From Prolixibacteraceae bacterium (lineage in GTDB: Bacteria; Bacteroidota; Bacteroidia; Bacteroidales; Prolixibacteraceae), in assembly GCA_028282705.1 (NCBI GenBank), contig JANQHI010000052.1, forward strand, positions 124,001 to 188,000: a stretch of DNA of 64,000 nucleotides. The letters are read 5' to 3'. Numbering within the stretch: position 1 is the first letter of the stretch; each line of letters begins with the position of its first letter. The notes below the pieces were generated by a model. That model saw only the letters and a list, made by a program, of their open reading frames with translations, was not told where the DNA came from and did not search any database. Shown one piece after another: positions 17,106 to 26,606 of the stretch. The position numbers and the translations under genes are program-made.

Positions 17106-18395
17106 ATGAAAAAATTAATATTTCTTTTCGCAATTGCATTAGCCTTATTTAGCTGCGAAAAATACAATGACCAATTTGAAGGCTATGATGACAATGTAAT
17201 AACACAGGTAGTTACTGATCTTGTGTATGAACTCACAGATGATGATTATGATCAGATTGGGGGTGATCCTGCAAAATATGGGAACTTTAGCAAATATGCG
17301 CCTGCAGATCAATATATTCCACCATTTTTAAAATCCAAGTATCCATATTTAGATCAAGGGTCTATCGCACAAATTACTTACAAATATTACATAGGAGGAT
17401 TAAGCTATTTGGATTATCTAACAGATGCAGTGAGCTATGAACTAACCACTGCTGATTATGATTCATTTGGAACTGGTTCTGGAGAACCTGGGAAATATAA
17501 TAATTTTAGTAGTTCAACCCCTCCGGGAGATTATCTGCCAGGTTTCTTTGCTGCTAAATACTCTAATGCATCTAATGGGGATTTGGTTTATGTAACTTAC
17601 AAATATTATTCTGGAAGCGTTGAAATCAGAAGTGAATATTATGAATTTGATGGTTCTGTGTGGAAACCTGTACAAGTTGAGGTTCCTGAAGGAGTAACAG
17701 TTTATGCCCTTTCTTCAGATGACTATGATTCTATGGGTGAAGAGTCTGGCCAGCCGGGAAGATATAACAATTTTAGTGGCTCTACCCCCCCTGGTGCTTA
17801 TTTAGCTAAGTTTTTAGGTATTAAATTTCCTTATGCCGAAGAAGGAGCAAAAATAGCCGTTGTTTATAGATATTATGCAGGTGGTGGGGTTACCGAAACC
17901 AGGGCCGATGAATATACATTGGCCAGTGGTATTTGGACTGAATATTCTTCAACCATTAATAAAAGTGACCAGTTTATCCATACAGGAGAAAATGGTTGGT
18001 TATTTGACCCAAGTGTAGTTTTCACAATGGATGCAGCAGATTATCAAACTATTGTCGACTATGTAAAAAACAACATAGGTGCTGAATATATTGATAAGTA
18101 TGGAACTGCAGAGGCTTATTATGGAGCAGGAGCTTACTATGTAAACTTTGACCTTCGTGATGGCAAATGGGACTCTGGGACTTTCTCAACTTGGCAAGAT
18201 GCTGTTAAAGAAGGTATTGCAACAGGGCTACTTCCTAATAAATTCCCTGATGCGGTCACACAAGTTAGCGGGGTTGATGTTCTTTACAAAGTTACATTTG
18301 CTACTTATGACGGGAGTGATGGTGAATATACTTTTGTGTTTAAATGCACAAAAGCAGGACCAAACCCAAGCTTTGAGTTTGTAGAAGAAATATAG
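17106..18395 (+). CDS. lipoprotein with tandem repeat domains, receptor partner
   Basis: This 429-residue protein has a lipobox signal peptide ([12 protein letters not shown], Cys17). It contains three repeats of about 70 residues starting [24 protein letters not shown] and [12 protein letters not shown]. Each continues with a KYxNFS segment, a P-x-x-YlpxF segment and ends in YxYYxGG; a fourth, diverged copy starts [11 protein letters not shown]. It is not SusD-like. Position after the TonB receptor suggests a ligand-binding surface lipoprotein. I do not recognise the repeat as a named family. The operon ends at a hairpin 26 bp later. Confidence 0.8.
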   Translation: MKKLIFLFAIALALFSCEKYNDQFEGYDDNVITQVVTDLVYELTDDDYDQIGGDPAKYGNFSKYAPADQYIPPFLKSKYPYLDQGSIAQITYKYYIGGLSYLDYLTDAVSYELTTADYDSFGTGSGEPGKYNNFSSSTPPGDYLPGFFAAKYSNASNGDLVYVTYKYYSGSVEIRSEYYEFDGSVWKPVQVEVPEGVTVYALSSDDYDSMGEESGQPGRYNNFSGSTPPGAYLAKFLGIKFPYAEEGAKIAVVYRYYAGGGVTETRADEYTLASGIWTEYSSTINKSDQFIHTGENGWLFDPSVVFTMDAADYQTIVDYVKNNIGAEYIDKYGTAEAYYGAGAYYVNFDLRDGKWDSGTFSTWQDAVKEGIATGLLPNKFPDAVTQVSGVDVLYKVTFATYDGSDGEYTFVFKCTKAGPNPSFEFVEEI

Positions 18396-18420
18396 TTTGG
18401 AAAGAAATATATTATTTTAA

Positions 18421-18447
18421 AAGGCCGGGGCTGATCCTGGCTTTTTT
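18421..18447 (+). terminator. terminator of the receptor/lipoprotein operon
   Basis: A GC-rich hairpin (18421-18430 with 18436-18443, one bulged G and one G-U pair) is followed by a run of Ts. It lies 26 bp past the lipoprotein stop. Confidence 0.7.
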
Positions 18448-18502
18448 TATTTTAGCTTCCAAACATTTAAATGTTATCACTGTTTTTTATTATAGGAATT
18501 TG

Positions 18503-18510
18503 TATTTTTG
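18503..18510 (+). promoter_or_regulatory. -7 promoter element of nadA
   Basis: TATTTTTG matches TAnnTTTG. Transcription would begin near 18517, which rules out the upstream in-frame ATG at 18500 and supports ATG 18542 as the nadA start. Confidence 0.6.
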
Positions 18511-18541
18511 CGGCTTACATAAAACAACAGTTATCTGTAAA

Positions 18542-19534
18542 ATGGAACAGTTGCACATTGAAAAGATGTTGGAGGAGAAAGGTTTTATTGATGAACCCAT
18601 TGATCCTGAAATAAAACTTGTAGAGGAAATTAACCGCCTGAAAAAAGAAAAAAATGCTGTTATATTAAGCCATTTTTATGTTGATGGTGACTTGCAGGAC
18701 ATAGCAGACTATGTAGGAGATAGCCTTGGATTGGCTCAAGAAGCTGCAAAAACTGATGCTGATATGATCGTTTTTGTTGGCGTACATTTTATGGCTGAAA
18801 CAGCTAAAATTATCAACCCTTCAAAAAAGGTTATTCTTCCTGACCTTAAAGCTGGTTGTTCATTGGCTGAATCTGCACCTTATGAAAAATTTGCAGAATT
18901 TAAAGCCAACTATCCTGACCACAAAGTAGTTTCTTATGTGAATTGTTCTGCTGATTTAAAAACCCTTTCTGATATTGTATGTACATCAGCTAATGCTGTT
19001 AAAATAGTAGAAAGTTTTCCTAAAAGCCAGAAACTGATTTTTGCCCCTGATAAAAACCTGGGCAACTATATTAATAGCCAAACAGGCAGGGACATGGTGC
19101 TTTGGGATGGGGCATGTATGGTTCATGAACAATATTCAGTTGAAAAAATTGCTGACCTGATGGATGAACATCCAGATGCAGAATTAATTGCACATCCTGA
19201 ATGTGAAACACCAGTATTGTTACTTGCAAACCACATTGGTTCAACAACTGCCCTTTTAAAATACATCCAGGAAAACAGCTCTAAAAAATATATTGTAGCC
19301 ACAGAAAGTGGGATTTTCCACCAGATGAAAAAGGCAGCCCCTGAAAAAACATTTATTGCTGCCCCGTCTGTTGATTCCACTTGTGGTTGTAATGACTGCT
19401 CTTACATGAAATTAAACAATTTACAGAAATTATACACCTGCCTAAAGCATGAACTGCCTGAAGTAACATTGCCTGAAGATGTTATTGAAAAAGGCAAAAT
19501 ACCTATCCTTAGGATGTTGGAAATTTCAAAATAG
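18542..19534 (+). CDS. nadA: quinolinate synthase
   Basis: This 330-residue iron-sulfur enzyme condenses iminoaspartate with dihydroxyacetone phosphate to quinolinate in de novo NAD synthesis. Motifs: [40 protein letters not shown] (first cluster Cys), WDGACMVHE (second) and [14 protein letters not shown] (third, CxCxxC-like). Serines and histidines of the triose-phosphate pocket appear in HPECETPV. The start at 18542 is chosen over 18500 because a promoter lies between them. No nadB or nadC is adjacent. A hairpin terminator follows. Confidence 0.95.
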   Translation: MEQLHIEKMLEEKGFIDEPIDPEIKLVEEINRLKKEKNAVILSHFYVDGDLQDIADYVGDSLGLAQEAAKTDADMIVFVGVHFMAETAKIINPSKKVILPDLKAGCSLAESAPYEKFAEFKANYPDHKVVSYVNCSADLKTLSDIVCTSANAVKIVESFPKSQKLIFAPDKNLGNYINSQTGRDMVLWDGACMVHEQYSVEKIADLMDEHPDAELIAHPECETPVLLLANHIGSTTALLKYIQENSSKKYIVATESGIFHQMKKAAPEKTFIAAPSVDSTCGCNDCSYMKLNNLQKLYTCLKHELPEVTLPEDVIEKGKIPILRMLEISK

Positions 19535-19560
19535 TCAATTATCCTGTTTGGTTAAAATGT

Positions 19561-19578
19561 AAGCCCAAGGGCTTTTTT
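19561..19578 (+). terminator. short hairpin terminator of nadA
   Basis: AAGCC/GGCTT (19561-19565 with 19570-19574), a 4-nt loop, then six Ts. The stem is short, but it lies in the right place, 26 bp after the nadA stop. Confidence 0.6.
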
Positions 19579-19635
19579 ATCATCATTTTTTTCATTTGGT
19601 TTTTGTATCTTTCCACTGCTTTTAATGGAAAGGAA

Positions 19636-20451
19636 ATGTTAAAGAAAGCTTTTAAGGTTATCCTACTTTTAATGTTTGTTTATCCTGCCTTCAGCCAGCC
19701 ACAGGATAATGATAATAAGAGATATGACCTATACCTACTTATTGGCGAATCAAATATGGCAGGGAGGGGATATATTGAAGAACAAGACCAAATCCCATTG
19801 GATAAAGTTTATTCCCTTAATAAACAAATGATATGGGTCAGGGCTGCTGACCCTGTCCATTTTGACAAACCAAATGCTGGAGCGGGGCTTGCCAGGAGTT
19901 TTGGCATAGAAATGAGCCAAAATTACCCTAATTCACTTATTGGCCTAATACCCTGTGCCGTGGGAGGCACCTCTATTGACCACTGGGAGCCTGGTGTAAT
20001 GCATGAAAGAACTATTTCTTATCCATGGGATAACATGATCAAAAGGTTGCGTTTTGCCATGCAGTATGGCGAACTGAAAGGTATCCTCTGGCATCAGGGA
20101 GAAGCTGATTCTAACCCAGAAAAATGCTTTGAATACAAACAAAAACTAATGGCCCTGGTGAATAGGATTAGGGCAGAAGCAAAAAATGAAAATATCCCTT
20201 TTGTTGTTGGCGAATTAGGTAAATTTTTTATAAAAAAGAATAAAGAAGAACACCCTGAAATGAGGACACCTCCTGCTACTATTGTAATTAAAAACACAAA
20301 AGAAGTTGTCAGGGAGTTCCCCAAAATGGGCTTTGTTATGTCAAATGGGTTGGAAAGTGATGGAGGAAATGTCCATTTTAATTCAGAATCTTACAGGGAA
20401 CTTGGTTTTCGTTACGCAAAAACCATGATCAGGGTACAAAACAGGAAATAA
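19636..20451 (+). CDS. secreted SASA/SGNH-type carbohydrate esterase
   Basis: With the start at ATG 19636 (AAGGAAA just upstream) this gives 271 residues with a signal peptide ending PAFSQ (about residue 20). The fold is of the SASA (sialate O-acetylesterase-like, DUF303) group: block I LIGESNMAGRG with nucleophile Ser39, the oxyanion region ILWHQGEADS, and the C-terminal GNVHFNSESYRELG carrying the catalytic histidine. It should remove acetyl groups from polysaccharides in the periplasm or outside. The usual GQSN is GESN here. Substrate unknown. Confidence 0.82.
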   Translation: MLKKAFKVILLLMFVYPAFSQPQDNDNKRYDLYLLIGESNMAGRGYIEEQDQIPLDKVYSLNKQMIWVRAADPVHFDKPNAGAGLARSFGIEMSQNYPNSLIGLIPCAVGGTSIDHWEPGVMHERTISYPWDNMIKRLRFAMQYGELKGILWHQGEADSNPEKCFEYKQKLMALVNRIRAEAKNENIPFVVGELGKFFIKKNKEEHPEMRTPPATIVIKNTKEVVREFPKMGFVMSNGLESDGGNVHFNSESYRELGFRYAKTMIRVQNRK

Positions 20452-20505
20452 ACTTATTTACTCCTTCAAAAAAATATAAAAGCAAAATCTATTTACCTTA
20501 ATCTT

Positions 20506-21366
20506 TCACCTATTTTTCTTTCCAGTTAAAAGTTTTGTGGTGACTTCTTTTTTTACCCTGGCTGCCAGTTTTGAAGAATATTTATCCAAAAATTGCTGTA
20601 CTGCAACCTTATCACTCTTAGATAATTCGCGCAATGCCCAGGAAAGGGCTTTTACAACCATGTCATCACGATCGTCAACCACTTTTTCACAAACCATCAA
20701 TGTCCTTTTTGCATCGCCTGTCCCTCCTCTGGCTTTGAGGTTTAAAGGAACTGTTGAAACCACAGCATCCCTCCTCTCCCACCTGTTTTCTGAGTTCGGC
20801 CATTTCAAAACATCTTCGTTTGTAATTTGCCCTTCTCTCCATACCCAGCCAGATACCAATATGGAGGCTGTTTAAAAATTATCAATTCATTTGATTTAGC
20901 GTCTTTTTCACCTAAACTACGTTGAATTTTCCTTAAATAGCTGAAGCTATTCGCGTCAAACCCGCCTTGTTTATATAAAAAATCCATCAAAATCATTCTA
21001 AAAAATAAAATTTAATCAGCCTCTACAAAAGCCATCAACTGAAGCCCAATTGTCATTACCCTGTTTCAGTTCATTTAAATCCTCGTAAGCCAACAAGGAT
21101 AAAGCCTTCTTATTCTTCCATAACAATTCATAACCAACATGGCGGCATTCCATGATATTGGTGTACACTAAATCTTTATCTAATGCAACCAGTTGGCTAG
21201 GAGGCAATTCCTTTAATTCAACCCACCATGTTTTTACCAGTTTTTTTATCCCGGGAGCTCTTACCCCAAGTACTTCCATGTTGGTAGGAATATAGTTTAT
21301 TGTCCTTTTTTTCCTTCCTTCATCAGATGCTGATTTAAACTGCTCAATAATAGTTTCAATCTTCAT
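20506..21366 (-). pseudogene. AlkD-like DNA alkylation repair gene, interrupted by a 162-bp insertion
   Basis: The N-terminal part (21366 to 21025, 114 codons ending WASVDGFC) and the C-terminal part (20862 to 20506, starting ILVSGWVWREGQ, then WPNSENRWERRDAVVSTV) both match the HEAT-like DNA alkylation repair family (AlkD). Deleting 20863-21024 joins them in frame, giving DGFC-ILVSGWVWREG and a protein of about 232 residues, the normal family length. The intervening DNA contains stops in this frame, so the full protein cannot be made. The intact codons on both sides suggest a recent insertion. Confidence 0.85.
20863..21024. mobile_element. MITE-like insertion with terminal inverted repeats
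   Basis: The left end GAGGCTGTTTAAAAATT (20864-20880) and the right end, read on the other strand, GAGGCTGATTAAATTTT (21023-21007), match at 14 of 17 positions. The element is about 160 bp and lacks a transposase gene. An internal palindrome AATAGCT/AGCTATT is present near 20935-20950. The ends resemble insertion sequence termini, so a full-length parent elsewhere in the genome probably supplies the transposase. No clear target-site duplication could be assigned. Confidence 0.75.
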
Positions 21367-21498
21367 ATAAAAGTATTTTATTACAAAAATACTTTTCTTC
21401 TTTCAACCTTTTAGCCTGTTTAATACATTGAGCCCGAAAATAAATACAATAATTACCTCCAATTCATTACTTTTACTTCCCTTAAAATTTTAAATAAA

Positions 21499-22083
21499 AT
21501 GAAACTTGTTTTTGCAACTAATAACCAACATAAATTATCTGAGTTACAAGCAATATTGGGGAATAAATTCCAGCTTTTAAGCCTTCAGGAAATAGGGTGC
21601 AATGAAGAAATCCCTGAAGAACAGGATACCCTGGAAGGAAATGCATCCCAAAAAGCCTGGTATGTTTTCAATAAATATGGGTATAACTGTTTTGCTGATG
21701 ACACAGGGCTTGAAATAGATGCATTAGGGGGTAAACCTGGGGTATACTCAGCAAGGTATGCAGGAAGCAGCAAAGACCCTGAAAAAAATATGGAGAAGGT
21801 TTTAAAAAAACTTGCCAAAATAAAAAACAGGCATGCGCGTTTTAGAACAGTAATATCATTGGTAATAAATGGTGTTGAAGAACAATTTGAAGGGGAGATT
21901 GAAGGGGAGATATTGACAGAAAGAAGGGGCGAAGAAGGTTTTGGCTATGACCCCATTTTCATGCCAACAGGTTATCAGGATACTTTTGCTGAGATGGATA
22001 TGAATGTAAAAAACAGGATCAGCCATAGGGGAAGGGCTGTTAAAAAATTGGTTGAATTTTTAATAACAACTAAAAATGATTAA
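21499..22083 (+). CDS. rdgB: XTP/dITP diphosphatase (RdgB/HAM1 family)
   Basis: This 194-residue house-cleaning enzyme hydrolyses non-canonical purine triphosphates such as dITP and XTP. Motifs: LVFATNNQHKLSEL (residues 3-16), FADDTGLEIDALGGKPGVYS, GEIEGEI and GFGYDPIFMP, and C-terminal KNRISHRGRAVKKL. Length is typical. The last bases overlap the start of porZ by 8 bp, so translation is probably coupled. rdgB-porZ-recO is a neighbourhood seen in other Bacteroidota. Confidence 0.95.
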   Translation: MKLVFATNNQHKLSELQAILGNKFQLLSLQEIGCNEEIPEEQDTLEGNASQKAWYVFNKYGYNCFADDTGLEIDALGGKPGVYSARYAGSSKDPEKNMEKVLKKLAKIKNRHARFRTVISLVINGVEEQFEGEIEGEILTERRGEEGFGYDPIFMPTGYQDTFAEMDMNVKNRISHRGRAVKKLVEFLITTKND

Positions 22084-24400
22084 AAAGCTTACCATATTAC
22101 TCATCTTAATTGTATTTACAGAAACTGTTTTTGCTCAAAAAACTGTGGGGCAGTGGCAAGATTACCTGTCATATAAAAACTGCTTTAAAGTTGCAAAAGC
22201 AGGCAATAAGGTATATTGTGCCAGTGAAGGTGGGTTGTTCTACTATGACACTTCAGATAATAGCATTGAAAAAACAAACAGCCTTGATGGCCTGTCTGAT
22301 TTTGGGATAAAAACCATGGCACACCATGAGGCTCTTGATGTATTGGTTGTAGCTTATAATAACAGTAATATAGACCTTGTTTTTGAAAGCAGGGTTGTCA
22401 ACATCCCTGATATCAAAAGGAAAATAATTACTGCTGATAAAACAATTAGCAACATCTTGTTTATTGGTAATGATGCATATTTATCTTGTGGGTTTGGAAT
22501 TGTGATTTTAAACCTTGAAAAACAAGAGGTTAAAAATACTTATTACATTGGTCCTGACGGGGGATACCTTACCATATTTGACATGGAGTTTGATGGGCAA
22601 AAACTTTTTGCTGCTACAGAAAGTGGGGTCTATTATGCTGAATATAATAACCCAAACTTGCAGGATTATAATAACTGGTCGCGTTTTACCAATATCCCCA
22701 ATTCAACCTCAAAGTTTAGCCATCTTGTTATCCATCAAAATGAATTAATAGCATGTTACACCCCTGACAAATGGAATGAAGATAAATTTTACAGGTTTGC
22801 AGGTACTAGTTGGGTGGATTATACCAACTTTTTTTATGCTTATGATATGCAAGTTGTTGATAATTATCTTACTGTAACTTCACGTAATTATATTTACATT
22901 GTAGATGGTGGGCACAATATTGTTGGGCGGGTGAACAGTTATGAATTTCAAGAAGGAACAGAACTTGCTATTGATCCAAAATCAGCTTGTTTTTCTTCCT
23001 CAACAGGACTATGGGCTGCAGACAAAAATTTTGGGCTGGTTAATGTAAAAGATGAAACCTATGAGTCCATGTTTCCCAATGGCCCTATAAGCAATAAAGC
23101 ATTCTATTTGCATGAAAATAATAATGAGTTATTTGTTGTGTCAGGAGCAATTGATGGGCAATGGAACAACACTTGGACACAAGCAGGAATAATGAAACTC
23201 AGCAATGGGCAATGGAGTTATTATACAAAAAATGAATACCCTGAATTGGAAGGAAAAGTTGATATGTCTTGCATTGTTACTGATCCGAATGGCCCCGTCC
23301 ATTTTTATGCAGGATCATGGGGGCATGGTATTTTTGAATTCAACAATAACCAATTTGTAGAACATTTTGACAACCAAAATAGCCCACTTGAATCAGCTAT
23401 ACCAGGAAATCCTGACTATTTCAGGGTTGGTGGGCTTGCTTTTGACTCACATGGAACACTTTGGGCAACAAACTCAGAAGTTGCTAATGTTCTAGTTTCC
23501 AGAAGTAATGATGGTGAATGGAATTCATATAACCTTCCTGAAATAAGTAATAACAAAAGCATTGGGCAGCTTATTGTTACCCAAAACAATGATAAGTGGA
23601 TTATTGTTCCACGTGGGCACAATGTGTATGTAACAAATGATGATGTGTCAAAAAAGATACACCAAGAGGTAATTGCCTACTTTAACAATGGTGAGGTGGA
23701 ATTAAGGAAACCCATGAATGATGTTTTTTCCATTGCTGAAGATAAGGAAGGTGCAATTTGGCTGGGAACCTCTGCTGGTGTTGCAGTTTACTCTAGCCCC
23801 TGGAGGATATGGGAACCAGAGTTTTTATATGCCTCCCGACCAAGCCTTGAATTAAATGATGGGCTTTTCCACCCACTCCTTGAGAATAAAACAGTAACTG
23901 CCATTGCTGTTGATGGGGCTAACAGGAAATGGTTAGGGACAAAAAAATCAGGGGTATACCTGGTTTCTGAAAATGGTGATACAGAATTACTTCATTTTAC
24001 AGAGGAGAACAGCCCATTATTGTCCAATATAATCATGGGCATTAGTATTCTTCCTAAAACGGGGGAAGTATTTTTTGCTACTGATAATGGCATTATTTCA
24101 TATCAGGGAGAAGCTACTGAAGGAGGCAATGATTTTGAAAATGTATATGCTTACCCAAATCCTGTCAGGGAAACTTATGATGGCCCAATAACTATTACAG
24201 GGCTTGTCAATAATTCAGATATTAAAATTACTGATATCAGCGGCAATTTGGTTTACACTACCACCTCACTTGGAGGAAGGGCAGTGTGGGATGGTAAAAA
24301 CTTAAATGGTAACAGGGTAAAAACAGGTGTTTACCTCATATTCTGCTCTGACCAGGCTGGTGAAAAAACACATATTTCAAAATTGCTGTTTATTAATTAA
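22076..24400 (+). CDS. porZ: type IX secretion system protein PorZ (two-propeller, CTD-bearing)
   Basis: This 774-residue exported protein has a signal peptide (LTILLILIVFTETVFAQ). It carries many beta-propeller repeats of the two-component-regulator kind (GGLFYYD, WAADKNFGLVN, IWLGTSAGVAVY, KWLGTKKSGVYLV) and a C-terminal type IX sorting domain from about residue 690 (AYPNPVRE, ITDISGNLVY, AVWDGKNLNG, TGVYL). PorZ belongs to the cell-surface attachment complex with PorU, PorV and PorQ in Porphyromonas, where it delivers anionic LPS. Length, architecture and the rdgB/recO neighbourhood support this call. Confidence 0.85.
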   Translation: MIKKLTILLILIVFTETVFAQKTVGQWQDYLSYKNCFKVAKAGNKVYCASEGGLFYYDTSDNSIEKTNSLDGLSDFGIKTMAHHEALDVLVVAYNNSNIDLVFESRVVNIPDIKRKIITADKTISNILFIGNDAYLSCGFGIVILNLEKQEVKNTYYIGPDGGYLTIFDMEFDGQKLFAATESGVYYAEYNNPNLQDYNNWSRFTNIPNSTSKFSHLVIHQNELIACYTPDKWNEDKFYRFAGTSWVDYTNFFYAYDMQVVDNYLTVTSRNYIYIVDGGHNIVGRVNSYEFQEGTELAIDPKSACFSSSTGLWAADKNFGLVNVKDETYESMFPNGPISNKAFYLHENNNELFVVSGAIDGQWNNTWTQAGIMKLSNGQWSYYTKNEYPELEGKVDMSCIVTDPNGPVHFYAGSWGHGIFEFNNNQFVEHFDNQNSPLESAIPGNPDYFRVGGLAFDSHGTLWATNSEVANVLVSRSNDGEWNSYNLPEISNNKSIGQLIVTQNNDKWIIVPRGHNVYVTNDDVSKKIHQEVIAYFNNGEVELRKPMNDVFSIAEDKEGAIWLGTSAGVAVYSSPWRIWEPEFLYASRPSLELNDGLFHPLLENKTVTAIAVDGANRKWLGTKKSGVYLVSENGDTELLHFTEENSPLLSNIIMGISILPKTGEVFFATDNGIISYQGEATEGGNDFENVYAYPNPVRETYDGPITITGLVNNSDIKITDISGNLVYTTTSLGGRAVWDGKNLNGNRVKTGVYLIFCSDQAGEKTHISKLLFIN

Positions 24401-24427
24401 ATTTGTTTGGATTGATGCTTATTATTC

Positions 24428-25153
24428 ATGCTGGCTAATACCAAAGGAATTGTTTTACACCATGTTAAATATGCTGAAAGCAGTGTAATTGCCACCATTT
24501 ATACTAAAGAATTTGGTAGGCAATCTTACCTTATAAATGCAGCAAGGTCAAAAAAATCAAAAAATAGAGCAGGGATATTACAACCCCTTTTTTTCTTGGA
24601 TTTGGTTGCCTACCAGAAGGAATCAAGGAATGTACAAAGGGTAAAAGAAGTAAAAATCATAACCCCTTTTAATACCATCCCTTTCGATATCAAAAAAGCC
24701 ACACAGGTTATTTTTATTGCTGAAATTTTATACAAAACTATCCAGGAGGAAGAGAGTTATCCTGAGCTATTTTCTTTCCTCCAACATAATATCCAATACT
24801 TTGACCTGATGGAAGAAGGGGTTGCTAATTTTTACTTGTATTTCTTGATTCGTTTGTTAGAATACTTGGGTATTTACCCAAATGTAGAACAGATAAAAAG
24901 AAATGATTGGTTTGATATGGATAAGGGAAATTTTGTGTCATTTGAACCACCTCATCCACAATATATGGCACCTGGTATCACCAGGCTTTTCAAGCAATTA
25001 ATGTTTATTAATATACATAAGTTAGGAAACATCAGGATTAGTAGGGTAGAAAGGGTAAACCTACTTGAAAAGTTGCTTGAATACTACAAGCTGCATTTTG
25101 ATGGGCTTGGTAAAATCAAGTCAATAGAAGTACTCAAAGAAGTATTTGAATAA
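24428..25153 (+). CDS. recO: DNA repair protein RecO
   Basis: This 241-residue protein acts with RecF and RecR to load RecA on SSB-coated single-stranded DNA. The N-terminal OB fold has the typical start TKGIVLHHVKYAESSVIATIYT and a basic patch ARSKKSKNRAGILQPL; the helical C-terminal region includes FYLYFLIRLLEYLGIYP. The zinc-binding cysteines of some RecO proteins are absent, as is usual in this phylum. It follows porZ by 27 bp and ends 4 bp from the converging Memo fusion gene. Confidence 0.93.
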   Translation: MLANTKGIVLHHVKYAESSVIATIYTKEFGRQSYLINAARSKKSKNRAGILQPLFFLDLVAYQKESRNVQRVKEVKIITPFNTIPFDIKKATQVIFIAEILYKTIQEEESYPELFSFLQHNIQYFDLMEEGVANFYLYFLIRLLEYLGIYPNVEQIKRNDWFDMDKGNFVSFEPPHPQYMAPGITRLFKQLMFINIHKLGNIRISRVERVNLLEKLLEYYKLHFDGLGKIKSIEVLKEVFE

Positions 25154-25157
25154 GCCT

Positions 25158-26606
25158 TTAGATCCTTATTGATCCTTCCGAAAATACAATAGCTTCATAG
25201 GTGTATAAATTGGCTGTTTTCCAGCCCTCCCAACTTAATCCAGCTTTATCACGTGAACAGTGCCCTAGGAATTGGTCAACATCCCACTTCATCTTTTTAG
25301 CCACTTGGGGCAAAAAAGTACCTGAGTTTAAACCCCTTTCAACATAAACCCCATGTTTGCCAAGGACTATTTCATCTTTTGAATAAACCTGTTTCAATGG
25401 GGAAAGGACAGATATTTCAATATTTAAGGAATCCATTTCTTCTTCAGATAAATCAAGGAACCTCCTGTCGTGGGAAGCAGAAATTGCCATTCTTTTTACT
25501 ATTTCAACCAAAGGTTCCTGCCCAAAAATACTGCCAATGCAACCCCTTAACTCACCATTTACATACAGGCTTACAAATGCCCCATAGTGTTGGTTGAGTG
25601 CTCCTTCATCTGTTACCTCAATTACATCAAGTTTGCTTTTTATCTTAAAGTGTTTTTCGAGGGTGTGCCTGGCAACTTCCAATAAATAATGCTTCTCATT
25701 GCTTGTAAGCATAAATTCTTGTTCCTCTTTTGCATATACAGCTATTGCATTATACCCCACAACGCGTTCTTTGTCTCCATAAATTGGTATGTCCCCTGAG
25801 TTTTTGTAAACAATTCTCTTGTATTCCACAGGGTTGTTTTCTGTAAGGTACATTAGTGTTAGCACTGAAGTCCAACCACAAAGGGAAGTAGCCATATTTT
25901 CAATACCTTTTCTCTTGTTTTTTTGTATTGTTGAAAGCAATACTTTTGGATGGTTTGTTAAGATAGAATCTGAAGTCATTTTGTCTATTTTAACTGCATC
26001 GTTATATTCAGGGTAATGTGAAAAATCTGTGCTGACCACAAACAGGTTTTCCTCCTTAAAATAGGGGCTTAATGCTTTAGCTATTTGTTGGCACTCACTG
26101 GGTAATTGAGTACCCAGGATTATGGGTACTAATAAAAAATTATCCCCCAGCCTAGCTTGAAGGAAAGGCAATTGGACCTCAAGGCTATGTTCATGTCTAT
26201 GGGGTTCTTTGTTATTATTGAAGGTTGGGTTTTCCTTTACCAGCTTTTCTCCAAGTTTCCTGTCTACCCTTATCAAACCAAGGGGTGTTTTATAATCGCC
26301 TGCTGTATATACAGAGGCTCCATTAAAAAACATTTGGTGGCTTGATGCAATCACAAATACGCGTTTGTAGGCTGCCTGTTCAGGGATCTGGTTAAATGAC
26401 TCAGCAGCCACTTCCCCGCTAAAAATATATCCAGCATGGGGAGCTATTAATGCCCTAAGGCTTAACTCTTCATCCTTTGATGCCTTGGCATTGGTGAAAA
26501 ATGTAGAAATTTCTTTTTCTAATGTTTCTTTGTTGGCAGAATAAAACCTGCCAGCTACATAGGGTTCTCTAATAATATTGGTTAAAGGCTGTCTGCCCAT
26601 TGCCAT
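25158..26606 (-). CDS. AmmeMemoRadiSam system B-A fusion (Memo-AMMECR1)
   Basis: Two domains are fused. Residues about 10-285 are a Memo-like dioxygenase-fold domain (APHAGYIFSGEVAA, SSHQMFFNGASVYT, HEHSLEVQLPFLQ, STDFSHYPEYND). Residues about 295-480 are an AMMECR1 domain (GALNQHYGAFVSLYVNGELR, GCIGSIFGQEPL, GTFLPQVAKKMKWD, FLGHCSRDKAGL). These normally occur as parts of a three-gene system with a radical SAM enzyme; that gene is not adjacent. The chemistry is unknown. Other in-frame ATGs lie at 26651, 26636 and 26600; all overlap the 3' end of the SPOR gene. Confidence 0.85.
   Translation of the reverse strand: MAMGRQPLTNIIREPYVAGRFYSANKETLEKEISTFFTNAKASKDEELSLRALIAPHAGYIFSGEVAAESFNQIPEQAAYKRVFVIASSHQMFFNGASVYTAGDYKTPLGLIRVDRKLGEKLVKENPTFNNNKEPHRHEHSLEVQLPFLQARLGDNFLLVPIILGTQLPSECQQIAKALSPYFKEENLFVVSTDFSHYPEYNDAVKIDKMTSDSILTNHPKVLLSTIQKNKRKGIENMATSLCGWTSVLTLMYLTENNPVEYKRIVYKNSGDIPIYGDKERVVGYNAIAVYAKEEQEFMLTSNEKHYLLEVARHTLEKHFKIKSKLDVIEVTDEGALNQHYGAFVSLYVNGELRGCIGSIFGQEPLVEIVKRMAISASHDRRFLDLSEEEMDSLNIEISVLSPLKQVYSKDEIVLGKHGVYVERGLNSGTFLPQVAKKMKWDVDQFLGHCSRDKAGLSWEGWKTANLYTYEAIVFSEGSIRI

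Noticed and set aside
20805..20996. A separate 63-residue protein between the two AlkD-like fragments
   Set aside because: The frame lies mainly in the MITE-like insertion and runs out of frame into the C-terminal part of the interrupted gene; removal of 162 bp explains all fragments.
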